Positions 55,597 through 64,000 of a stretch of 64,000 bases of DNA are shown here, one piece after another (positions within the stretch are counted from its first letter, which is position 1; every line of letters begins with the position of its first letter). The stretch comes from VKMB-3413 sp041027365 (lineage in GTDB: Bacteria; Pseudomonadota; Alphaproteobacteria; Rhizobiales; Rhizobiaceae): contig NZ_JBFTEH010000002.1 of NCBI RefSeq assembly GCF_041027365.1, forward strand, positions 599,629 to 663,628. Reading direction: 5' to 3'. The position numbers and the translations under genes are program-made. The notes beneath the pieces are model-generated. The model had not been told where the DNA came from. It searched no databases and was given only the letters and a program-made list of their open reading frames with translations.

Positions 55597-55898
55597 GCTC
55601 TTCCTGTTCTTTGGATGCGCCGGCAGCGCCGGTCTGGCCTTAGCCATAGACGCATACAGCGTCCCAGAAGGCGGCTCCGGCATCGCAGAACCGCTGATCA
55701 AGATGTTAAAGTCGATATCGCCTGGCGATGAGACCCGCAGGCCCGACGGACGGCCTTTCAGCCATCTCGAGCATCCCTCGGCCGCGCCGTCCGGGATGTC
55801 CCCCTCGATTGTTCCGCTTGGATGCGACCCTAGTGGGGAAACCCTGCTGTCACAAGCACTTTCTCCGAATAGTCGTCATTTCGAACGGTTGTGTGACG
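55597..55898. other. 302-base gap between DUF4167 and prmC
   Basis: I see no gene. The stretch nearest 55600-55720 should contain the DUF4167 promoter on the minus strand. It includes a few AT-richer spots near 55700 and 55870 but no confident promoter or terminator. Confidence 0.4.
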
Positions 55899-56810
55899 CT
55901 ATTGCGCCGAATCGGGGTTTTCGCGCCGCCGGGTTGCGGCGAAGGCGAGCACCCGGATGATTCCGGACAGGTCGCGATGCGTCGCGGCAAGCCTCATGCC
56001 GCCACCCGAAAACACGGCCGCCACGTCGTCCGCCTGCCCCGCGCCGATCTCGACCATGACCTGCCCGTCATGCGCGAGTGCGTCCCGCGCAGATGCTGCA
56101 ATCGTGCGATAAGCCGAAAGGCCGTCGACGCCCCCGTCGAGTGCGAGAACCGGATCATGCTCGCGCACCTCCCGGGCGAGCGAGCGAATCTCTTCGCTGG
56201 GGATATATGGGGGGTTGGAGACGATAAGATCAAGGGGGCCGCCGACCGCCGCGAGGAAATCCCCCCGGACAGCCAGCATCCGGTCGGCGACGCCGGCGAC
56301 CGCGGCATTGCGCATCGCCGTCGTCAGGGCTCCGGCCGCGACGTCGACGGCAAGGCACAGCGAGGACGGGAACAGCGCCAGCAGCGACACCGCGATCGCC
56401 CCGGTGCCGGTGCCGAGGTCGGCGAAGCGGCAGGTTCCGCCCTGCCGCGCCCGCGCATCGAGGAAGGCGCGCGCCGCCTCGACCAGCGTCTCGGTGTCGG
56501 GACGCGGTTCCAGCGTCTGCGGCGACAGGAAGAACTCGTGCTCGTAGAATGCCCGCCGGCCGATGATCCGGTGCACCGGCTCGCCGGCGAGGCGGCGCTC
56601 GAGGAACGCCGCCAGCCTGACTTGCGCTTCCGGCGGAACGCGCCGCGACGAGGCGGCGTGGACGGTGCCCGGCTCCAGCCCGGCCGACTCGGCGAGAAGC
56701 AGCCGCGCATCCAGCTCGGGCGTTCCGGTGCCGGCGGCGCGAAGGCGGGTGGCGGCGGCGCGCAGGACGTCCGCCAGCGGCTTCCCGCCCGCGCCGTCCG
56801 TCTCAGCCAT
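55899..56810 (-). CDS. prmC: Peptide chain release factor N(5)-glutamine methyltransferase
   Basis: Methylates the Gln of the GGQ motif in release factors. The 303-residue protein has an N-terminal helical substrate-recognition domain and a SAM-dependent methyltransferase fold with DLGTGTGAIAVSL, the acidic VDVAAGAL end of strand 2 and the catalytic NPPYIPS. Its start overlaps the 3' end of prfA by eight bases, so modifying enzyme and substrate are co-translated, the common bacterial arrangement. Confidence 0.95.
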   Translation of the reverse strand: MAETDGAGGKPLADVLRAAATRLRAAGTGTPELDARLLLAESAGLEPGTVHAASSRRVPPEAQVRLAAFLERRLAGEPVHRIIGRRAFYEHEFFLSPQTLEPRPDTETLVEAARAFLDARARQGGTCRFADLGTGTGAIAVSLLALFPSSLCLAVDVAAGALTTAMRNAAVAGVADRMLAVRGDFLAAVGGPLDLIVSNPPYIPSEEIRSLAREVREHDPVLALDGGVDGLSAYRTIAASARDALAHDGQVMVEIGAGQADDVAAVFSGGGMRLAATHRDLSGIIRVLAFAATRRRENPDSAQ

Positions 56811-57882
56811 CGACGCCCACCGCGGCCAGCTGATGCGCCTGATGGTCGGAAATCAGCGCGTCGACGAGTTCGTCCATCTCGCCCTCGATCACGCGGTCGA
56901 GCTTGTAGAGGGTGAGGTTGATGCGGTGGTCCGTTACCCGACCCTGCGGAAAGTTGTAGGTGCGGATGCGCTCCGAGCGGTCGCCGGAGCCGACCTGGCT
57001 CTTGCGCGCCGCCGAGCGCTCGTCGTCGGCCCGCTGGCGTTCGAGGTCGTAGAGCCGGGCCTTGAGAACCTGCATCGCGCGGGCGCGGTTCTGATGCTGC
57101 GACTTCTCCGAGGACGTCACGACGATTCCCGTCGGAAGATGCGTGATGCGCACGGCAGAGTCGGTGGTGTTGACGTGCTGGCCGCCGGCGCCGGACGAGC
57201 GCATCGTGTCGATGCGGATGTCCTCGGGGCGCACGTCGATGTCCACCTCTTCGGCCTCGGGCAGCACCGCGACGGTCGCCGCCGAGGTGTGGATGCGCCC
57301 GCCGGATTCGGTCTCCGGCACACGCTGCACGCGGTGGACGCCGGATTCGAACTTCAGCTTGGAGAAGACGCCGGCGCCGCGGATCGAGGCGATGACCTCC
57401 TTGTAGCCGCCGACCTCCCCCTCGCTGGCGGACAGGATCTCGACCTTCCAGCCGTTGAGTTCGGCAAAGCGCTGATACATGCGGAAGAGATCGCCGGCGA
57501 AGAGCCCGGCCTCGGAGCCGCCGGTGCCGGCGCGGATCTCCAGGATGGCGCCCTTCTCGTCCGCCGCATCCTTCGGCAGGAGCAGGATGCGGATGCGGCC
57601 GGTCAGGTCCTCCAGCCGCTCCTTCAGATCATCGATCTCGGCCTCGGCAAGTTCGCGCATCTCGCGGTCGGCGGAGGGGTCGTTCAAGAGCTGGCGCGAG
57701 TCGGCGAGCTCGGCTTCGGTGCGGCGGAACTCGCGGATCGCGGCCACCACCTCCTCCAGCGAGGCATATTCGGCGGCGAGGCGCGAATAGACGTCGTGCT
57801 CCGGCCCCGAGGCCATCTCGGCTTCGAGCTTGTCGTAGCGCGACAGGATTTCGTTGAGCGTGGCTGTCGGCAGTGTCGCCAT
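56803..57882 (-). CDS. prfA: Peptide chain release factor 1
   Basis: Terminates translation at UAA and UAG. The 359-residue protein has the N-terminal helical domain, the codon-recognition domain and the GGQ loop at residues 233-235 in SSGAGGQHVNTTDSA, the same numbering as E. coli. IVVTSSEKSQHQNRARAM follows. It lies upstream of prmC with an eight-base overlap and downstream of ptsP on the same strand with a 102-base gap. Confidence 0.97.
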   Translation of the reverse strand: MATLPTATLNEILSRYDKLEAEMASGPEHDVYSRLAAEYASLEEVVAAIREFRRTEAELADSRQLLNDPSADREMRELAEAEIDDLKERLEDLTGRIRILLLPKDAADEKGAILEIRAGTGGSEAGLFAGDLFRMYQRFAELNGWKVEILSASEGEVGGYKEVIASIRGAGVFSKLKFESGVHRVQRVPETESGGRIHTSAATVAVLPEAEEVDIDVRPEDIRIDTMRSSGAGGQHVNTTDSAVRITHLPTGIVVTSSEKSQHQNRARAMQVLKARLYDLERQRADDERSAARKSQVGSGDRSERIRTYNFPQGRVTDHRINLTLYKLDRVIEGEMDELVDALISDHQAHQLAAVGVDG

Positions 57883-57984
57883 ACTGTCCTTGATCGGAAT
57901 CTCGGTGTGAATCGGAGCGCCGGCGCGGCGCGTGCCGGACCGCCGTCGGCTCGGAGCCGCGCATGCGGCTCCGGCGATGTGCCG

Positions 57985-60249
57985 CTAATATGGTATCGCG
58001 TGGCTCTTGGCGAAATCCACCAGCGCCTGGCGGAGCGTCACCGCCGGCAGCGTCTCGGAGAGATGGGCGTCCATCAGCTCGGACAGCTCCGAGGCGTCGA
58101 GCGCCACGATCATCGCCTTCACCGGCCCGACCGACGGCGCCGCCATCGAGATGGAGCGGAAGCCGAGGCCGATCAGCGCCATCGCCGACAGCGGCCGCCC
58201 GGCCATCTCGCCGCACAGCGTGACCGGGACGCAGTGGCGGCGGCCGGCGTCGAGCACCAGGCGCAGCGCCCGGAAGAACGGCGCGGACAGATCGTCGAAC
58301 CGGCCGGCCATGCGGGTATTGCCGCGGTCGACCGCAGTGAAGAACTGGAACAGGTCGTTGGAGCCAATCGACACGAAGTCGAGGGATTCCATCAGCGCGT
58401 CGAGCTGGAAGAGCAGCGCCGGCACCTCGATCATCGCGCCGATCTTCAGCGCCTTCGGCAACTCGTAGCCGAAGCGCGTCAGATGCTTCAGCTCGCGCTG
58501 GATCAGCTCGCGCCCCTGCCGCACCTCGGAGACGTCGGTCACCATCGGGAACATGACGCGCAATTCCCGCCCGGCGGCGGCCTTCAGAAGCGCGCGCAGC
58601 TGCGTGCGCATCAGCCCGGGGCGGTCGAGCGCCAGCCGCAGAGCGCGATAGCCGAGCGCCGGATTGTCCTCCGGCGACTGGTTGAGATAGGGCAGCAGCT
58701 TGTCGCCGCCGACATCGAGCGTGCGGAAGGTCACGGGCCGGCCGCCGGCGGCGTCGAGCACCGCGGAGTAGAGCCGCTCCTGGTCGCTCGCGCGCGGCAT
58801 GGTCGAGGCCACCATGAACTGCAGCTCGGTGCGGAACAGGCCGATGCCTTCCGCCCCCGACTCCTCCAGCTGCGGCAGATCGACCAGCAGGCCGGCGTTC
58901 ATCTGGAGCTGGATCTCGACGCCGTCCTTGGTCCGGCTCGGCTGGTCGCGCAGCGACCGATAGCGCTGCTGGCGCTCGGCCCGGAAGCGCACCTTGTCGG
59001 CGAAGAGCGCCTCGATCTCGCCCGGCGGGCGCAGATGGACGCTGCCGTCCTCGCCGTCGACGATGATCGCGTCGCGGTTCTCCGACATGGAGACCGCGCC
59101 CTTGGCCTGGCCGACCACCGGGATGCCGAGCGCGCGGGCGACGATGACGACGTGGCTGGTCGGCGCGCCCTCTTCCAGCACCAGGCCCCGGATCTGGCCG
59201 CGGCGATAGTCGAGGAGTTCGGCCGCGCCCATCTGGCGCGCGACCACGATCGTGTCGTCGGCCTCGGCGAGGTCGCCGTCGGCGCGTCCGATCAGCTGGC
59301 GCAGGAGCCTGTTGGCGAGGTCGTCGAAATCGTGCAGCCGCTCGCGGATATAGGGGTCGGTGAGGTGCATCATGCGGGCGCGCATGTCGGACTGCACCTT
59401 CTCGACCGCGGCTTCGGCGGTCAGGCCGTTGCGCACCGCCTCCTCCAGCCGGCGCACCCAGCCCCGGTCGTGCGCGAACATGCGGTAGGCTTCCAGCACC
59501 TGGCGGTGTTCGCCCTCGCCCGCGACGTCGCGGCGGGCCAGCATGTCCTCGATCGAGACGCGCAGGAAGCCGAGCGCCTCCCCGAGCCGCTCGACCTCGG
59601 CCTCCATGTTCTCGTTGAAGAGGTTGGTGACGACGACGCGCGGCTCGTGCAGGACCACGCGGCCGATGCCGATCCCCTCGGACAAGGCGACGCCCTCGAA
59701 GGTGACCGGCCGCGTCAGGTCGAGGGCGACGCCCGGCCGGGTCAGCCCTTCGAGGCCGCCGGCGGCGATCATCTCGGCGACGACCATCGCCACCGTCTCC
59801 AGCGCCTCGGACTCCTCGTCGCGATAGACCCTCGCCGACTTGTTCTGGACGACGAGGACGCCGAGCGTGCGCCCGGCTCTGAGGATCGGGACGCCGAGGA
59901 AGGAGTGGTAGATCTCCTCGCCGGTCTCCGGCAGGTAGGTGAACGCCGGATGCTTCTGCGCGTCGGAGAGGTTCAGCGGCCGCGCCGTCGCGGCGATGGT
60001 GCCGACGAGGCCCTCGCCGAGCTTCAGCTGGGCGAGGTGGACCGAGCCGGGGTTCAGGCCTTCGGTGGCGTAGAGTTCGAGGACGGCGTCGGCCCGCAGG
60101 ACGTAGAGCGAGCAAACCTCCGCCACCATTGTCTCGGCGATCAGCCTGACGATCTGATCGAGTCGCGACTGCGGCTCGAGGCGCTCGGCCATGAGCTCCC
60201 GGATGCGGCGCATGAGAACGCGCGGACCTGACATGTCGTTTCTGATCAA
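57985..60249 (-). CDS. ptsP: PTS-Ntr enzyme I (phosphoenolpyruvate-protein phosphotransferase)
   Basis: First enzyme of the nitrogen-related phosphotransfer system; it takes phosphate from PEP and passes it to NPr. The 754-residue protein begins with a GAF sensor domain (about 20-160), then the EI HPr-binding and phosphohistidine region with His366 in GAPTSHVVIVARALGIPVV. The PEP-binding barrel follows with GIGLFRTELQFM, MFPMVTD, GAMIEVPALL, SIGSNDLFQF and the catalytic Cys in LCGEMAG. The system adjusts K+ transport, carbon storage and regulators in alphaproteobacteria. Its partner genes (ptsN, ptsO) are not in the window. Confidence 0.96.
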   Translation of the reverse strand: MIRNDMSGPRVLMRRIRELMAERLEPQSRLDQIVRLIAETMVAEVCSLYVLRADAVLELYATEGLNPGSVHLAQLKLGEGLVGTIAATARPLNLSDAQKHPAFTYLPETGEEIYHSFLGVPILRAGRTLGVLVVQNKSARVYRDEESEALETVAMVVAEMIAAGGLEGLTRPGVALDLTRPVTFEGVALSEGIGIGRVVLHEPRVVVTNLFNENMEAEVERLGEALGFLRVSIEDMLARRDVAGEGEHRQVLEAYRMFAHDRGWVRRLEEAVRNGLTAEAAVEKVQSDMRARMMHLTDPYIRERLHDFDDLANRLLRQLIGRADGDLAEADDTIVVARQMGAAELLDYRRGQIRGLVLEEGAPTSHVVIVARALGIPVVGQAKGAVSMSENRDAIIVDGEDGSVHLRPPGEIEALFADKVRFRAERQQRYRSLRDQPSRTKDGVEIQLQMNAGLLVDLPQLEESGAEGIGLFRTELQFMVASTMPRASDQERLYSAVLDAAGGRPVTFRTLDVGGDKLLPYLNQSPEDNPALGYRALRLALDRPGLMRTQLRALLKAAAGRELRVMFPMVTDVSEVRQGRELIQRELKHLTRFGYELPKALKIGAMIEVPALLFQLDALMESLDFVSIGSNDLFQFFTAVDRGNTRMAGRFDDLSAPFFRALRLVLDAGRRHCVPVTLCGEMAGRPLSAMALIGLGFRSISMAAPSVGPVKAMIVALDASELSELMDAHLSETLPAVTLRQALVDFAKSHAIPY

Positions 60250-60497
60250 CGCGGTCGTCCGTTTCCGGCGATCTGCCCCGTCAGCCTGCCCGGCCGCCGG
60301 GCGAATCGCCCGCTCTGCATCAGATCACAATTTCACGACTCTCCCAACCGGGCGAAGCGCAGCAAGAATGAGACGGGCCGCGGAGCGACCGCCCCCGCCT
60401 GATAGCGGCCGCAACCCACGGCTTCAAGTCCGCAGATCGGGCGAGCGCAGGCCCGCGATCCTGCCCACCGGGGGAGGTCTCGGCCGGCCCCGGAAGC

Positions 60498-61871
60498 CTA
60501 CGCCTTGTCGAGCCCGTAGACGGAATGGAGCGCGCGCACCGCAAGCTCGGTATAGTCGCCGTCGATCAGGATGGAGATCTTGATCTCCGAGGTGGTGATG
60601 GCGCGGATGTTGATGCCGCGCGCCGCCAGCGCCTTGAAGGCCGTCGCCGCGACACCGGTGTGGCTGCGCATGCCGACGCCGATCACCGAGACCTTGGTGA
60701 GGCCCGTCTCGCTCTGCATGGCGTCGTAGCGCATCTCGCCCTTGGCCTTCTCCAGAAGCGTCGTCGCCTTCGCAAGGTCGCCGGCCGGCACGGTGAAGGT
60801 CATGTCGGTCGAGGCGCCGGATTCGGAGATGTTCTGGACGATCATGTCGACGTTGACGCCGGCGTCGGCGAGCGGCCCGAAGATCGCCGCGGCGACGCCC
60901 GGACGGTCCTCCACCCGCCGCAGCGAGATCTGCGCCTCGTCCCTGGCGTAGGCGATGCCTGTGACGACCTGCTGTTCCACGATGTCATCCTCGTCGCAAA
61001 TGAGGGTCCCCGGAGGGTTGTCGAAGTCGCCCATGCCGGGGGCGTCCGGGTCCTCGAAGGAGGAGCGCACGAAGGTGCGCACCTTGTGAACCATGGCGAG
61101 CTCGACCGAGCGCACCTGCAGGACCTTGGCGCCGAGCGAGGCCATTTCCAGCATCTCCTCGAAGGAGATCCGGCTCATGCGGCGGGCCTTCGGCTCGATG
61201 CGCGGATCGGTCGTGTAGACGCCGTCGACGTCGGTATAGATGTCGCAGCGATCGGCCCCGATCGCCGCGGCGATCGCGACGGCCGAGGTGTCGGAGCCGC
61301 CGCGCCCGAGCGTCGCGATGCGGTTGTCCGGTGCAAGTCCCTGGAAGCCGGCAATCACCGCGACCTGGTCCTCGTCGAAGCGCCGCGCGATCTCGGAGGC
61401 GTCGATCTCCTGGATGCGGGCCGCGCCGTGCGCGNCGATGCGGTTGTCCGGTGCAAGTCCCTGGAAGCCGGCAATCACCGCGACCTGGTCCTCGTCGAAG
61501 CGCCGCGCGATCTCGGAGGCGTCGATCTCCTGGATGCGGGCCGCGCCGTGCGCGCCGTCGGTGCGGATCGGGATCTGCCAGCCCTGCCAGGACCGGGCGT
61601 TGACGCCCATCTCCTGCAGCGTGATCGCCAGGAGCCCGGCGGTCACCTGCTCGCCCGACGCCACCACCGCGTCGTATTCGCGCGCGTCGTGCATCGGGGC
61701 CGCCTGCCGGCACCAGCCGACCAGCTCGTTGGTCTTGCCGGACATGGCCGAGACGACGACCGCGCAGTGATGGCCGGCGTCGACCTCGCGTTTGACATGC
61801 CGCGCCACGTTGCGGATGCGGTCGATGTCGGCGACGGAGGTTCCGCCGAATTTCAGGACGAGACGGGCCAT
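60498..61871 (-). CDS. lysC: Aspartate kinase (with an artefactual internal duplication)
   Basis: Phosphorylates aspartate, the first step to lysine, methionine and threonine. The N-terminal kinase domain has KFGGTSVADIDRIRNVARHV and RGGSDTSAVAIAAA, followed by DGVYTTDPRI and two C-terminal ACT domains (about 300-457), the lysine/threonine feedback sites. The frame reads 457 residues, 40 more than usual. An N at 61435 separates two identical 119-base copies that repeat residues from AHGAARIQE to GLAPDNRI. Removing one copy gives a normal enzyme of about 417 residues. The extra copy is an assembly error, not a fusion. Confidence 0.94.
   Translation of the reverse strand: MARLVLKFGGTSVADIDRIRNVARHVKREVDAGHHCAVVVSAMSGKTNELVGWCRQAAPMHDAREYDAVVASGEQVTAGLLAITLQEMGVNARSWQGWQIPIRTDGAHGAARIQEIDASEIARRFDEDQVAVIAGFQGLAPDNRIXAHGAARIQEIDASEIARRFDEDQVAVIAGFQGLAPDNRIATLGRGGSDTSAVAIAAAIGADRCDIYTDVDGVYTTDPRIEPKARRMSRISFEEMLEMASLGAKVLQVRSVELAMVHKVRTFVRSSFEDPDAPGMGDFDNPPGTLICDEDDIVEQQVVTGIAYARDEAQISLRRVEDRPGVAAAIFGPLADAGVNVDMIVQNISESGASTDMTFTVPAGDLAKATTLLEKAKGEMRYDAMQSETGLTKVSVIGVGMRSHTGVAATAFKALAARGINIRAITTSEIKISILIDGDYTELAVRALHSVYGLDKA
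61316..61554. repeat. Exact 119-base tandem duplication around a single N (contig join)
   Basis: Bases 61316-61434 and 61436-61554 are identical and are separated only by N61435. The period of 120 keeps the lysC frame open. This is the signature of two contig ends that share an overlap and were placed side by side with a gap character instead of being merged. Confidence 0.93.
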
Positions 61872-62043
61872 GGGAACGGTTCGGCGTCTGAAGCCGGGAA
61901 AGAGCCGGCGCTTTTACATGAACGAGCGATGTCGCGGCGCCGGATGCGTCCCGGCGGGCGGGCGTTCCCTAGCCGATGCGGCGGGGGATCGCAATTCCCT
62001 ACGCGCGGTGTTGGCCGCGGCGCGAGGCCGGCGCCCGGCCGGC

Positions 62044-62934
62044 TCAGGCCCGGCGGTTGCCGCCGGCATGCGCCAGACGCCGCATCTGCACCATCGCCAT
62101 CGGATGCCTCAGGCTCTCGGCGTCGGTCTCCAGCGTCAGCTCGTCGGCACCGCGCTTGGTCGTGCGGGCGACCAGTTCGAAGACCGACGCCGTCGTCGTC
62201 TGCAGCGCCTTTTCCGGCGAGGCGCCGGACAGGATGCGGGCGAGGAAGACCGCGGAGGTGAGGTCGCCGACGCCCTTCGGCGCGTTGTCGATCAGCCGGT
62301 GCTCGGCGAGGATCGTCTCGAAGTCGCGCACCAGGAGATTGCCGGTGCCGCCGCGCAGCATGCCGAAGGCGGAGGTGACGACGACGGTGCGCGGCCCCAG
62401 CGCGCTCGCGGCTTCCGCAAGGTCGCGGTTGTCGGCGAGGTCCAGGCCGCAGAGGAACTCCAGCTCGGATCGGTTCGGCGTCATGATGTCAGCCACCGGC
62501 AAGAGATGGTCGCGGATCGCCTCCAGCGTCTCCTTCGGCTGGTAGAGCCGGCCGGCATCGGCCGTCGCGGGATCGCAGAGGACGATCGCCTGCGGGTTCG
62601 CCCGTTTCACCGCCTCGATCAGCCGGAGCGTCGGGGCGATCTGGTCCGCCGCGCCGAAATAGCCGGTGAGCACCGCCCCGACCTCGCCGAGCCAGGGCGA
62701 GCGGGCGAGATCCTCGACGAGCGCGGAAAACGCTTCCGCCGGCGGCACGATGCGGGTGCCCTTTCCGTGGCCGGGGTGGAAGGGCAGCGTCACCGTCGGC
62801 ACCGACCAGACGGGAAAGCCCAAAGTCTCCAGCGCGAAGGCGGCGGCGCGGTTGCCGACGCTGCCGCGCGCGACATGGCTGGAGATCGAGATCACGGCGA
62901 GCCGGTCCCGCCCCGGCATCGTCTCCCCGGCCAT
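62044..62934 (-). CDS. pdxY: Pyridoxal kinase
   Basis: Ribokinase-like kinase that phosphorylates pyridoxal in the B6 salvage pathway. The 296-residue product has ISISSHVARGSVGNRAA, VPTVTLPFHPGHGKG, GYFGAADQI, VLCDPATAD, TPNRSELEFLCG and the anion-hole region KGVGDLTSAVFLA; family members usually have GTGDLFxA, with a catalytic Asp equivalent to that seen here. The first ATG (62934) and the one at 62919 are both possible starts; the second lies three bases after a GGGGAG. The upstream small gene ends one base away, suggesting one operon. Confidence 0.92.
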   Translation of the reverse strand: MAGETMPGRDRLAVISISSHVARGSVGNRAAAFALETLGFPVWSVPTVTLPFHPGHGKGTRIVPPAEAFSALVEDLARSPWLGEVGAVLTGYFGAADQIAPTLRLIEAVKRANPQAIVLCDPATADAGRLYQPKETLEAIRDHLLPVADIMTPNRSELEFLCGLDLADNRDLAEAASALGPRTVVVTSAFGMLRGGTGNLLVRDFETILAEHRLIDNAPKGVGDLTSAVFLARILSGASPEKALQTTTASVFELVARTTKRGADELTLETDAESLRHPMAMVQMRRLAHAGGNRRA

Positions 62935-62935
62935 G

Positions 62936-63202
62936 TCAGCCCGCCACCAGCTGGCGCACGAGAAGGAGCAGGAAGACCACGAGCCCGGCGACGCCGGCGA
63001 GCCGGCCGATGCGCGTGCCGATCACCTCGATCCGGTCGTTCGGATCGGCGTCGCCTGCCGTGAAGTGCTCCCGTGTCCGGAGGAACATCGCGGCCGCATG
63101 CGCGCCGATCTGCGGGTCGGTCTCGTGCCGCACCCGCTCCAGGATGGCGCGCGCCTCGCGCTGGCGTTCGTCTTCGGGCGGCTGATGGTCCATGGCCACC
63201 AC
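62936..63202 (-). CDS. Small membrane-anchored protein, 85-88 residues
   Basis: A charged soluble head (DERQREARAILERVRHE) is followed by an acidic DPNDRIEVIGTRIG segment and one C-terminal hydrophobic helix (about residues 69-86). The fold suggests a cytosolic domain held by a tail anchor. I do not recognise the family. The start is either GTG at 63202 or ATG at 63193. It is immediately upstream of pdxY, one base between stop and start, so it is probably co-transcribed with it. Function unknown. Confidence 0.6.
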   Translation of the reverse strand: MVAMDHQPPEDERQREARAILERVRHETDPQIGAHAAAMFLRTREHFTAGDADPNDRIEVIGTRIGRLAGVAGLVVFLLLLVRQLVAG

Positions 63203-63324
63203 CTCTCGCCGAAATGGCGGCGGAGGGCAACAGGGGAGCGGCGCGGGGCGACGGTCACGCTCGGCAGGTGGCCGTCATCCTGCGGATGCAAGGGGCTGGC
63301 GATGCGCCACTCGGAGCAGCCGGC

Positions 63325-63867
63325 TCAGACGCGCTCCAGCGGCCGGTGCGGACCCTGGGGCAGGTCCACGCGGATCGTGTCGCCCGGTCGCACGACGCCG
63401 CCGACGCGCACCACAGTCATGATGCCGGCCTTGCGGATCAGTTCACCGCCCGGCCCCTTGCCCAGCACCGCCTTCAGGAGACCCGGCCGGAAGGCGTCGA
63501 TCTGGCGGCAGGGATTGCGCAGGCCGGTGACCTCCAGCACGGCGTCGGCCCCGAGCCGCAGCAGCGCTCGACGCGGCAGGTCGAGCAGCGATACGCCGCG
63601 GGTCGCGACATTCTCGCCGAGGTCGCCCGGACCGACAGGGAAGCCCTGGCCGGCCAGTTCCTCGAACAGTTCGGCGTGGATCAGGTGCACCTGGCGCAGG
63701 TTCGGCCGGGTCGGATCGACGGCGACGCGCGAGCGGTGCTGCACGGTGACGCCCGAATGCGCGTCGCCCGCGACGCCGAGGCCCGCAAGGAGGGTGATCT
63801 CAGGCGTCGGGGCCTTGGAAAACCGATGCTCCCCGTCCCGGCAGACGGCGACGACGTGTGCTGTCAT
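63325..63867 (-). CDS. MOSC domain protein
   Basis: A 180-residue MOSC (Moco sulfurase C-terminal-like) protein. The family pattern is visible as GLGVAGDAHSGVTVQHRSRV, then LRQVHLIHAELFEEL, GDLGENVATRGV, and TGLRNPCRQIDAFRPGL with the conserved Cys. MOSC proteins carry molybdenum-cofactor or sulfur-transfer roles; YiiM relatives reduce N-hydroxylated compounds. There is no N-terminal MOSC_N beta-barrel. It is divergent from the next gene across 71 bases that hold both promoters. Confidence 0.87.
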   Translation of the reverse strand: MTAHVVAVCRDGEHRFSKAPTPEITLLAGLGVAGDAHSGVTVQHRSRVAVDPTRPNLRQVHLIHAELFEELAGQGFPVGPGDLGENVATRGVSLLDLPRRALLRLGADAVLEVTGLRNPCRQIDAFRPGLLKAVLGKGPGGELIRKAGIMTVVRVGGVVRPGDTIRVDLPQGPHRPLERV

Positions 63868-63938
63868 GGAATTCCCGCTTTGCCTGCATGTCCTCTTAAG
63901 CTTCTTTCCATGCTAATTTTGGGAAGGAGGATCGAGCC

Positions 63939-64000
63939 ATGGGACAGACATCGGCAAGGAAGTCAGCAGGACCGCGTGACGCGGCGACGAAGGTTGCGCA
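63939..64000 (+). CDS. Start of an unidentified gene, cut by the window end
   Basis: An ATG at 63939 with a very strong AAGGAGG at 63924-63930 opens a frame that runs to the window edge (20 codons, MGQTSARKSAGPRDAATKVA). The peptide is basic and Ala-rich. Too little is visible to name it. The ribosome binding site is the main support for coding. Confidence 0.55.
   Translation, partial: MGQTSARKSAGPRDAATKVA

Noticed and set aside
56563..60231. 1222-codon plus-strand frame over prfA and ptsP
   Set aside because: Antisense to well-recognised proteins with catalytic motifs; no domain of its own.
61316..61554. Genuine in-frame duplication in aspartate kinase
   Set aside because: The copies are 100% identical over 119 bases and are separated by an N, which is far better explained by unmerged contig ends.

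Overview
The window is high-GC, gene-dense DNA with alphaproteobacterial content and gene order. The lysC - ptsP - prfA - prmC - DUF4167 - clpB neighbourhood, the dapB-gpmA pair, the rhizobial-type asparaginase, the tandem glycine riboswitch and RIME-like palindromes all point to Hyphomicrobiales (Rhizobiales). A genus such as Aureimonas or Aurantimonas would fit, but that is a guess. No prophage, complete insertion sequence, CRISPR array, rRNA or tRNA was seen. A single N at 61435 lies between two identical 119-base copies inside lysC and marks an unresolved contig join.

Layout. 1-10.3 kb is mostly housekeeping: the tail of an ABC exporter, dapB, gpmA, a cupin, an AlkA-like glycosylase, an HNH nuclease, a DUF3095 protein, a DedA-like protein with DsbB, a zinc-type asparaginase, a metallophosphoesterase and a TauE/SafE permease. 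10.7-25.4 kb is a catabolic cluster: a sugar ABC transporter, a GH31 alpha-glucosidase between two palindromic elements, then dehydratase, aldolase, aldose-1-epimerase-like mutarotase, lactonase, SDR dehydrogenase and a second GH31. That second GH31 carries the K-E-R-W-Y sulfonate-pocket residues of sulfoquinovosidases. The set matches a sulfo-Entner-Doudoroff pathway for sulfoquinovose, the plant and cyanobacterial sulfolipid sugar, but no sulfolactaldehyde dehydrogenase or regulator is in the window.

25.5-41 kb holds an MFS transporter, a D-Ala-D-Ala carboxypeptidase lipoprotein, purU, a DUF1045 protein and a second SMP-30 protein. An envelope or metal-stress group follows: a His/Met-rich Spy/CpxP-like protein divergent from a two-component system, a (TC)23 microsatellite and an RcnB-like protein. 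Next are a second MFS transporter, otsA-otsB, a cytosolic-looking muramidase, and a D-amino-acid dehydrogenase behind a tandem glycine riboswitch. 41-48 kb holds a chemoreceptor, a choline-sulfatase/GST pair and a MATE exporter. A short AT-richer island with a broken SLATT-type gene separates these from clpB.

51.7-54.3 kb holds an FMN alpha-hydroxy-acid oxidase and a CYP152 (P450SPalpha-like) fatty-acid peroxygenase 11 bases apart. Together they could run an alpha-oxidation of fatty acids in which one enzyme supplies H2O2 to the other. The rest is DUF4167, prmC, prfA, ptsP, lysC, pdxY, a small membrane protein, a MOSC protein and the first codons of a gene that leaves the window.
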